This document shows positions 1 through 5,391 of a stretch of DNA of 11,300 bases, in pieces. The translations under genes and the position numbers were made by a program. The stretch spans positions 1 to 11,300 of the forward strand of contig JAVKLI010000001.1 in the NCBI GenBank assembly GCA_031539425.1. Reading direction: 5' to 3'. The number at the start of each line of letters is the position of its first letter. Within the stretch, counting starts at the first letter, position 1. The notes beneath the pieces are model-generated. The model ran no database searches. It worked only from the letters and a program-made list of their open reading frames with translations, and was not told the origin of the DNA. The stretch is from UBA4416 sp031539425 (GTDB taxonomy: Bacteria; Bacteroidota; Bacteroidia; B-17B0; Aurantibacillaceae).

Positions 1-313
1 ACTTACCGCTTTTGATGGTGTAGCCATTGGGCAAACCTAATTGTTTGCAAATATCAGATGGCAATACCATATCGGCATCCACTATAAAAAACTCAGCAGT
101 AAAATGTTTTATAAATAACTTATCGGGTATGTTGCGCATGGGTAGCGTAATGCTAATGCCCTTATAGTTATTTTTAATGTTGCCCTCCACACAAGTTTCG
201 CACTTGGTTTCAATAATCTGCTCTAGCGGTTCTATTTTACAAACACCATAGCCATCGCAATTAGGTTGGGAGCCTAAGGTTAAGAGGATGCGGATGAGTA
301 TATCTAAGTTCAT
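1..313 (-). CDS. Unrecognised cysteine-containing protein, N-terminal part (runs off left edge)
   Basis: An open frame starts at ATG 313-311 and stays open for 104 codons to the window edge, so the C-terminus is missing. I do not recognise the family. There is no signal peptide or membrane segment. Two cysteine pairs sit near the N-terminus, C19/C25 (CDGYGVC) and C38/C41 (CETC), with a fifth at C89; the CxxC pair could bind metal or be redox active, which is inference. Codon use is richer in G+C (CTC, CGC, GGC, GCC) than in the AT-rich genes just upstream, which supports real coding or a different history. The start lies only 7 nt after the stop of the broken DCC-family gene, so it probably belongs to the same transcript. 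It may have worked with that redox protein, but nothing in the sequence proves it. Confidence 0.6.
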   Translation of the reverse strand, partial: MNLDILIRILLTLGSQPNCDGYGVCKIEPLEQIIETKCETCVEGNIKNNYKGISITLPMRNIPDKLFIKHFTAEFFIVDADMVLPSDICKQLGLPNGYTIKSGK

Positions 314-320
314 GTTTTAT

Positions 321-713
321 TTAATGCTTTGTGTTTAAAGGAATTTCACAGCTTTTTTCATCACAATTTAATGGAATAATGTTGCGCCTTACTGCCAGTT
401 CATTATACAGCAACTGCCCAAGTTTTGTTATTTGTAATATAAATACAATAGGAAATAAAAACTACATAAGCGGAATAGTTTTAACAACTCTGTAAATTGA
501 TGTAAAGCCATAAGCAACCTTACTACTTTGATTGATGCTAGCCATGTGCTTTTTAGCAACTAAAAGGTCTATATTATAATTGCTTTTATTCATTTGCCTA
601 GCATCTTCAATCTTTATATGTTGCCAAATATCTATACGTTTAATAAGCTTTGCAAAACGTTTGCAGTTAGGGCACCAGCCGTCTATAAATATGGTAAGTT
701 TAGTTTGTTTCAT
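321..713 (-). pseudogene. DCC-family thiol-disulfide oxidoreductase (DUF393), interrupted by in-frame TAG
   Basis: The open part (713-462) encodes 83 residues with the family's N-terminal signature, DGWCPNC, giving a redox pair C14/C17 in a thioredoxin-like fold. The frame is stopped by TAG at 464-462, but the same frame continues for 46 more family-like codons (FLFPIV, KLGQLLYNELAVRR, NIIPLNC, CDEKSC) to a TAA at 323-321. The total of 130 codons is the normal length for this family. The stop lies in the segment ...IPLM-stop-FLFP..., where family members usually have Trp, so a single TGG-to-TAG change explains it. The start ATG overlaps the TGA of the upstream hydrolase by 4 bp, showing an operon. 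DCC proteins are often encoded beside, or fused to, HTTM/VKGC-like membrane proteins, and one lies upstream here. It is probably inactive unless the stop is read through. Family call strong; loss of function inferred. Confidence 0.85.
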
Positions 714-1792
714 TGATTTAGTTTATCAATTAATGCTTGCGTTTTACCATTTCTATCAACTAATTGAAGAGAAAATTTATGAAGTGCACTTTGAAATAAT
801 ATATTATCAAGAATTTCAAGGTTTTTTAAAAAACATACAAATTCAATTTTATCTCCATTCAAATTTTGATTAAACCATGACATGGTTAACATTTCAGCTG
901 TTGATCCTCCCTTGATACCTAATCGTTTTATCCATTCTGAGTTTTTAGGATTTTCAAAAATAAAATGAAACACCTTATCTAATTCGTTATGAAAAACTGA
1001 ATCTCCTATTGTTTTACGACTTAATTTATGCATTAAAATACCATAATCTTTAGCTGTAGACCTTGTCATCAATTCACTACATAAATGGTCTTTTGTTTCG
1101 TTATATATATATGGTTTTAGTTTTATAATACCTGATTTTACTTTTTGATGTATAAAATCTATTTTGTTAGCTAATTCTAATTGAGTTATTTTTTTTACAT
1201 AAGTAGTATCAGAATTTAAAATATAATGGACGTATGAGGCTAAATAAAACAACTTATCGTGTTGCGTATCTAAGTCTTCAATATTTTTATTAATGGAATC
1301 TAAACTTAAATAATCCATCATAAATTCGGTATTAGCATTAGAACTGTGTTTAATCATACCTACCACTATTTAACGTAATGTAACAGTGTTTTCTTTAATT
1401 TTTTTATTTTCACCCATTTCTTTAAGCCAGTTTGGGTGGGCTTCACCATCTGAATGTGGTAAATAATATTTATATAATTCGTTTAAAGAGATTTGTGTGT
1501 TAGGTGATATAACTTTTTCTTCAATTTGTTTGCAATATTCTACAAGTACCATCCATTTTAACGTACTTGCCAAAGGCATCATACTGTTGCTATTTAAATC
1601 TACTTTAACAGAGTCATTAACTACGTAGTAAAGTGCTGCTTTTTCCGGGTTTTCTTTAATAAAATCAGCCAATGCATTTGCCGTTGAGTTTATTTTATAA
1701 AGTATATATATTGCAAGTGTTAATAATAAAATTAAGGTGATTATACCAGCAAGTATATACAAGGTTATTTTTATTGGTTTGGGGAGTTTCAT
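710..1792 (-). pseudogene. Membrane-anchored class A beta-lactamase-like serine hydrolase, interrupted by in-frame TAA
   Basis: Two adjacent open pieces, 1792-1370 (140 aa) and 1366-710 (218 aa, beginning at GTG), lie in the same frame and are split only by TAA at 1372-1370 and one Ile codon. Joined, they give a 360-codon serine hydrolase. It has an N-terminal membrane anchor (about residues 8-32), the active-site SxxK (S76-T-L-K79), the second motif S150-S-N152 in HSSNANTEF, and a C-terminal KGG (294-296) in place of KTG/KSG. All three motifs of the beta-lactamase/transpeptidase fold are present, but the nucleophile is on one piece and the other two motifs on the other, so neither piece could work alone. 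The stop could come from CAA, GAA or AAA by one substitution. The gene sits 4 nt after the broken HTTM gene and overlaps the DCC gene by 4 bp. The substrate is unknown; such proteins may act on peptidoglycan, peptides or esters. Both halves otherwise look well preserved, so the break seems recent. Confidence 0.85.
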
Positions 1793-1796
1793 ACAA

Positions 1797-2476
1797 TTAT
1801 GATTTAAAAGATTTGAAATATTTTAAAGCTAAATCTTTTTTTGTTCTAACCCAATTAATTATTTTTTCCCATTCGCTGTTGGTTAAGAAGAACCCGTACG
1901 TCATGATAAACAATATTTCAAAATCATATATCAGCATAAAAAAGTAAATACCAAGATGTAATAAAATACCAGATATTAAAAACGTATTTCGCCATAATTT
2001 AAACCATACTAAAAAAGGAAATAGCAATTCAAAGAATAAAGTAAAATAAGTACTTGTAGCAATAAAAAAGGTGTTTTTAGAAAAATATATGTTTAGAGGG
2101 CTGCAAAACCGTTCTAAGTTTAAAATATAATAATTTGCCACGCCATTAAACCAAACATCTGAATGTATTTTATGCATAGCACTTACAAAATAGATCAAAC
2201 AAAGATGAATTATAATGTTATAAGTAGCAAGGCAAGGTTAGAAATAAAGTTCCAAGTTTTATTTTCTTTATATTTTGAAGTAGATAAGAAATAAAAAGAG
2301 TTGGTAAAAATCATATAAATTAAAATAAAGTACAATAAATTATCTCCTCCATTCGCAAATGATGAAAACAATTCAGCTACACGTCTATGTAGTATAAATA
2401 GGAGTATTGAAAAACTAAATACGCAACTTCCAAAAGCACAAAGAAAAGCACAAATAATTGTTAAATAAATAAAAAT
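1797..2476 (-). pseudogene. HTTM (vitamin K-dependent carboxylase-like) membrane protein, N-terminally truncated and frameshifted
   Basis: The longest open piece (2198-1797, starting at TTG, 133 aa) is the C-terminal half of an HTTM-domain protein: several membrane helices, with YFVSAMHK, ELLFPFLVWF, LHLGI and MTYGFFLTNSEW. Upstream, in another frame from 2476 down to about 2237, lies the missing preceding part: two hydrophobic segments, then FANGGDNLLYFILIY, MIFTNSFYFLS and a final SNLALLLI just before a stop. The two frames join around 2238-2210 and differ by a net loss of one base (or gain of two). Before 2476 the frame hits TAA (2479-2477), and the 3' end of the PAP2 gene follows at 2533. 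The first membrane helix and start codon of a normal protein of about 280-300 aa are therefore absent. This is a gene remnant, not a short protein. HTTM proteins resemble the membrane domain of vitamin K-dependent gamma-glutamyl carboxylase; their bacterial role is poorly known. The DCC partner lies two genes downstream. Confidence 0.8.
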
Positions 2477-2532
2477 TTAATTGATTCAAATATTTTAATT
2501 TCTTCTATTTTTTATTAAATGTTGGTGTTTTA

Positions 2533-3093
2533 TTATCCATCAATTTGTTGTAAAAAAAACTTATAAAAAACAAGTCCAATTATAGTTCCATAAATTCCCC
2601 CAACAGTAACATCACTTGGAAAATGCACTCCTAAATATACTCTACTGAATGCAATAAAAAAAGCAACTATAAAAAATTGAGATAAAAATAAAAACTTTTT
2701 TTGTTTCAACTTAAAACATAATATTAAAATAGTAGCCACACAAAATGCATTGGAAGCGTGTGCAGAAAAAAAACCATAAGCCCCACCTCTATATTCGTTT
2801 ACTATATGTAATTTTGATTTAACTTCTGTTTGATGGGATGGTCTTAATCTTTTAACACCTTTTTTAATTTGATTGGTGGAAATATCATTAAATGCAATGG
2901 CGAGGATAATGCAAATGATTATAATAGTTGTTTTTAATTTAAAATGTTTAAATAATAAATATACCCAAGTTAAATATAATGGGAGTAAAATTAAACTGTT
3001 GCTTATAAACCAAAAAAAATAATCTAAAAATGGAGTATTTAAATGGTTAATAAAAACTAATACTGTTTCATCTAAATACTTAAGTTGCTCCAT
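2533..3093 (-). CDS. PAP2-family membrane phosphatase
   Basis: A 186-residue integral membrane protein with about five to six hydrophobic segments. It carries the three motifs of the type 2 phosphatidic acid phosphatase family: K77-x6-R84-P85 (KKGVKRLRP), FFSAH (H112, in place of the usual PSGH), and S150-R-x5-H157-x3-D161 (SRVYLGVHFPSD). The putative catalytic residues H112, H157 and D161 are all present, so it should be active on a lipid phosphate or pyrophosphate (undecaprenyl pyrophosphate, phosphatidate or lipid A phosphate). The substrate cannot be told from sequence. I chose ATG at 3093. An upstream TTG at 3114 would overlap the TGA of the preceding gene and add seven residues (193 aa), but homologues usually begin close to the LDETVLVFIN segment. 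It is fourth in the row of genes from the promoter near 4780 and the last intact one before the broken block. Confidence 0.88.
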   Translation of the reverse strand: MEQLKYLDETVLVFINHLNTPFLDYFFWFISNSLILLPLYLTWVYLLFKHFKLKTTIIIICIILAIAFNDISTNQIKKGVKRLRPSHQTEVKSKLHIVNEYRGGAYGFFSAHASNAFCVATILILCFKLKQKKFLFLSQFFIVAFFIAFSRVYLGVHFPSDVTVGGIYGTIIGLVFYKFFLQQIDG

Positions 3094-3110
3094 TAAAAAG
3101 TAATAATATC

Positions 3111-3860
3111 TCAAAATTTGTAGCCAATCATTAAATTTATAAAATGATTGTTAATGTTTAAGTCGATTGGCATGTATTGTTCTGTAAGGTTTATCCCAGA
3201 AAGTGCATATCTAAAACCAACATCTATAAAAAAGGCTTTACTTTCTTTTTGAGTGTTTTTTTGAAAACCAAAACCGATACTTAAAAAGCTGCTCATAAAA
3301 TTTATAAAAGCTGGGTTTGAAAAAGTAGGAGTTATAGTATTGTCAACTAATTTTTTTCCAGTATTGTCTAATATTGAAATTTGACTTAATAACAAAAATC
3401 GATGTATATAGCCTCCATAAATAAACAATGAGTGTAATTTATTAGACTCATTATGAAAAGAATGTTTAAATAAAATAGGAATATCAATTTCATGAAACAT
3501 TACACTATAATTATTGGTCTTTCTATTTTCGGTATAATATCTTGTGCTATCTTGATAAAAATAAAATGAAGTAAAATTAATTCCATGCATAAAATATTCT
3601 ACGCCAACTAATAAAAAATCTTTATGCGAAGCGTTTAAGCTAATTTCGTTTGTAATAGATAAACCAACTCCTATTTTTTGACTTATGTTTTTAGTAACAT
3701 ACATGTTTGGTGTATAGATACAATATGGGGTATAAACACCAATTCTAAATTGGTGTTGATTTCCTTTATAGTTTATGCTTAAAGGATCTGACTTAGCAAA
3801 TAAAGTGATATTCAGTAATACACAGATAACAATTGTGAAAGATATTTTTATTGTTTTCAT
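3111..3860 (-). CDS. Outer-membrane beta-barrel protein (uncharacterised)
   Basis: A 249-residue protein with a clear signal peptide (about residues 1-22, ending LFAKS). The rest has alternating hydrophobic/polar strands rich in aromatic residues and glycine, such as HQFRIGVYTP, IGVGLSITNEISL, FLLVGVEYFMHGINF, FLSIGFGFQ and AFFIDVGFRYAL. It ends in Phe (LMIGYKF), the typical last residue recognised by the BAM machinery. This pattern fits a small barrel of 8-12 strands in the outer membrane, like the loosely related porin/outer-membrane beta-barrel families of Bacteroidota. I cannot name a function. The ATG start overlaps the TGA of the DUF2480 gene by 4 bp (ATGA), and its own stop lies 17 nt before the preferred start of the PAP2 gene, so it is co-transcribed with both. 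Confidence 0.75.
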   Translation of the reverse strand: MKTIKISFTIVICVLLNITLFAKSDPLSINYKGNQHQFRIGVYTPYCIYTPNMYVTKNISQKIGVGLSITNEISLNASHKDFLLVGVEYFMHGINFTSFYFYQDSTRYYTENRKTNNYSVMFHEIDIPILFKHSFHNESNKLHSLFIYGGYIHRFLLLSQISILDNTGKKLVDNTITPTFSNPAFINFMSSFLSIGFGFQKNTQKESKAFFIDVGFRYALSGINLTEQYMPIDLNINNHFINLMIGYKF

Positions 3861-4384
3861 TCTTTTCGTTCTTTTCGTTTATAAATTGGAACTGTACTGC
3901 AAGGCTCGCCATACATAATAGAATTTGCTATAGGTTTTAATTTAGTTATTAATTCTATATAGGCTTGTGTTGGTACTTTTTTATGACTACAACCTTTTAT
4001 CACAATCTTTTTATTTTCAAATTCTTTTAAATCTAGTAATTCTAATTTTTCTTTATATAATATAGATTCTAAATATTCTAAACTTCCAAAAATAGTTTTT
4101 TTCACAAAAGGCTCTAGCGCTACGCTTATTGAAAAATAAACCCACATTGGCACAATTGCATTATTACTGTTTGTTATATAAACAAAAGCATTTTGATACC
4201 TTGTCCAGTCATGATCTTTTATAAATTGTCTAAATTCTTTTTCTTTTAAAAAAAATTCATCTTGTAACAATAATTTAATATCAAATTCTATACGAATGCC
4301 AGGCGTGTAGTATTGCTCTAAATCTATTGTAATTAAATTACTTTGAGCTACCTTATTTTTTATTTTACTTTCAGATGTTATCAT
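3857..4384 (-). CDS. DUF2480 family protein
   Basis: A 175-residue soluble protein matching the Bacteroidota-specific DUF2480 family. Recognisable blocks are IDLEQYYTPG-R-x-FDIK (20-37), FRQFIKDHDW (51-60), the NAIVPMWVY segment (75-83), IVIKGCSHKKVP (127-138) and SIMYGEPCSTVPIYKR (155-170). Two cysteines in conserved-looking settings, C132 and C162, are candidates for metal or cluster contact, but this is inference because the family has no established function. It lies 16 nt after the SufT-like gene. This pairing is common in Bacteroidota, usually near SUF genes, and suggests a role linked to Fe-S protein maturation. Start ATG at 4384 gives the usual family length. No signal peptide or membrane segment. 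Confidence 0.9.
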   Translation of the reverse strand: MITSESKIKNKVAQSNLITIDLEQYYTPGIRIEFDIKLLLQDEFFLKEKEFRQFIKDHDWTRYQNAFVYITNSNNAIVPMWVYFSISVALEPFVKKTIFGSLEYLESILYKEKLELLDLKEFENKKIVIKGCSHKKVPTQAYIELITKLKPIANSIMYGEPCSTVPIYKRKERKE

Positions 4385-4400
4385 GTTTATGACATTTTAA

Positions 4401-4730
4401 TTACATAAAACCTAATTCGAGCTGAGCTACATCTGTCATCAAACTTTTTTCCCAGGCTGGTTCAAAAGTTAAGGTTAGTGATGTGCCTGTAACAAATGGG
4501 AGTAATTTTAGTTTTTGTTCAACTTCTGCTGGTAACGATTCAGCAACTGGGCAATTTGGAGAGGTTAAGGTCATTACTATTTTTAAAAAATTAGTTTCAG
4601 ATAAATCTAATTCATAAATTAAACCAAGCTCCCAAATATCAATAGGTATTTCAGGGTCGTAACACGTTTTAATTTCGTCTATTACCCGCTGCATATTTTC
4701 AGTATGATGTGTTTTAATTATTGCCGCCAT
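4401..4730 (-). CDS. sufT: SufT-like Fe-S cluster assembly protein (DUF59/MIP18 family)
   Basis: A 109-residue cytoplasmic protein of the MIP18/DUF59 family, which helps deliver Fe-S clusters to client proteins. The family core is complete: the acidic DPEIP motif (25-29), IxxLGLIY (about 32-39), and TLTSPNCP (54-61) with the conserved cysteine C60. The last strand, TLTFEPAWEKSLMT, is typical of the SufT/PaaD branch used with the SUF system in Bacteroidota. It is the first gene after the promoter at 4801-4770, with a leader of about 35 nt, and is followed closely by DUF2480. No other suf gene is in the window, so it is either an outlying SUF gene or near the edge of the cluster. The gene symbol is by family; phenylacetate-pathway PaaD is unlikely because no paa genes are present. 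Confidence 0.88.
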   Translation of the reverse strand: MAAIIKTHHTENMQRVIDEIKTCYDPEIPIDIWELGLIYELDLSETNFLKIVMTLTSPNCPVAESLPAEVEQKLKLLPFVTGTSLTLTFEPAWEKSLMTDVAQLELGFM

Positions 4731-4769
4731 ATATGTAATTACTTAATTGAAGGGTTAATTCAATAATCA

Positions 4770-4801
4770 CAAATATAAATAAAACTGTTAAAGCATCCAA
4801 A
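4770..4801 (-). promoter_or_regulatory. Bacteroidota-type promoter for the sufT-DUF2480 operon
   Basis: On the minus strand, TTTG (4801-4798) is followed after exactly 20 nt by TATATTTG (4777-4770). This matches the -33 TTTG / -7 TAnnTTTG consensus of the Bacteroidota primary sigma factor, including the known spacing. Transcription would begin around 4766-4763, giving a leader of about 35 nt before the sufT ATG at 4730. It is the best promoter match in the window and supports reading the minus-strand genes as one transcript. Confidence 0.7.
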
Positions 4802-4842
4802 AGCAAATTACTTTATGCACTAAAAATAAATTAGTACATTAT

Positions 4843-4857
4843 TATTGGCATCCAATA
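4843..4857. repeat. Short perfect inverted repeat, candidate operator
   Basis: TATTGG-CAT-CCAATA, a 6-bp perfect palindrome with a 3-nt spacer, lies in the 225-bp divergent region between the sufT-like gene and the His/Cys-rich protein gene. It is about 40 bp upstream of the minus-strand -33 element and about 100 bp before the plus-strand start. It could bind a dimeric regulator serving either direction, or be chance in AT-rich DNA. The rest of 4731-4955 shows no RNA gene, riboswitch or good plus-strand promoter. Confidence 0.25.
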
Positions 4858-4955
4858 TTTATTTTATAAATAGCAGTTAAAGGCAAAATTTTAATAAAAT
4901 ATTAAAAATTATTATCGTTATTTGTGCCTTATTTAGTTATATAATTAAAATTCAC

Positions 4956-5321
4956 TTGAAAAAAACAAAGCAAATAAATTTAACAGGCTTATTTTTTCTG
5001 TTGCTATATATTTTTAGCATTAAGCCGTTTGCTTTATTACACCATCATAGCGAAAGTGTTGCAAAAATTGCTTTTAAAACCAAATGCGAAAAAGCAATTT
5101 ATTACAATACCCATGATTGTGAACATAAAGAACATTTTTCTAAATCTTTAGATCATTGTTTTTTATGCTACCATCTTAGCATTTCTTGTCATACTTTTTT
5201 TTCTCAATCCAATTATTTAACAACTATAATACATACGGTTGAACCTGTAATTTTTCAAGAAAGTAATATTTTAAATTGTTTTTTTACAAAAATTTCTGAT
5301 CGAGGCCCTCCTACTGTTTGA
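4956..5321 (+). CDS. Small secreted His/Cys-rich protein, DUF2946-like layout (putative metal-handling)
   Basis: A 121-residue protein with a TTG start; no in-frame ATG is available, and the frame is open upstream without a better start. A basic tip (KKTKQ) and hydrophobic helix (about 9-27) form a signal peptide or membrane anchor. Then come HHH at 29-31, C44, HDCEH at 53-57, H60, and HCFLCYH at 67-73 (CxxC at C68/C71) with C78/H79. The protein ends in RGPPTV. The order of hydrophobic start, His cluster, HCxxC and terminal R(G/A)PP resembles DUF2946-type periplasmic proteins, which often sit beside TonB-dependent receptors for metals. The sequence shows many possible ligands for a soft metal such as copper or zinc; the metal itself is inference. 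It lies 70 nt upstream of the TonB-dependent receptor on the same strand. Low sequence complexity makes the family call tentative. Confidence 0.72.
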   Translation: MKKTKQINLTGLFFLLLYIFSIKPFALLHHHSESVAKIAFKTKCEKAIYYNTHDCEHKEHFSKSLDHCFLCYHLSISCHTFFSQSNYLTTIIHTVEPVIFQESNILNCFFTKISDRGPPTV

Positions 5322-5335
5322 TTTTAAAGCCCTTT

Positions 5336-5355
5336 GCTGATTTTAATTAATCGGC
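5336..5355 (+). terminator. Candidate hairpin terminator/attenuator between small protein and receptor genes
   Basis: GCTGATT-TTAATT-AATCGGC forms a 7-bp stem (one G-U pair) with a 6-nt loop, followed at once by a T-rich run (TTATTTTCTATTTCT). It starts 14 nt after the stop of the small His/Cys-rich gene and ends 36 nt before the receptor ATG. It could end or reduce transcription into the receptor gene. An alternative outer pairing, AAGCC (5327-5331) with GGCTT (5353-5357), competes with the stem. The G+C content is low, so the hairpin is weak. Confidence 0.4.
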
Positions 5356-5391
5356 TTATTTTCTATTTCTAATTATTAAAAAAATCAAACT

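Noticed and set aside
580..873. Plus-strand ORF opposite the hydrolase and DCC genes (97 aa), and the other short ORFs at 5853-6071, 6811-7017, 7517-7702, 8739-8990 and 10553-10771
   Set aside because: They lie wholly or largely inside well-supported genes in other frames, with no family features or start signals.
462..1372. Reassigned stop codons (genome-wide recoding)
   Set aside because: One interruption is TAA, which is clearly used as a true stop by icmF, the receptor and sufT here; a single TAG case is not enough evidence.
2210..2240. Programmed frameshift joining the two HTTM halves
   Set aside because: No slippery heptamer or downstream hairpin is seen, the start is missing as well, and the adjacent genes are also broken, so decay is the better explanation.
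3094..3114. TTG start at 3114 for the PAP2 gene
   Set aside because: Possible because it overlaps the upstream TGA, but ATG at 3093 is a better codon and fits the usual family N-terminus.
4731..4955. Cobalamin riboswitch upstream of the receptor/icmF genes
   Set aside because: The conserved B12-box and core helices are not visible here or in 5322-5391 and 7669-7760.
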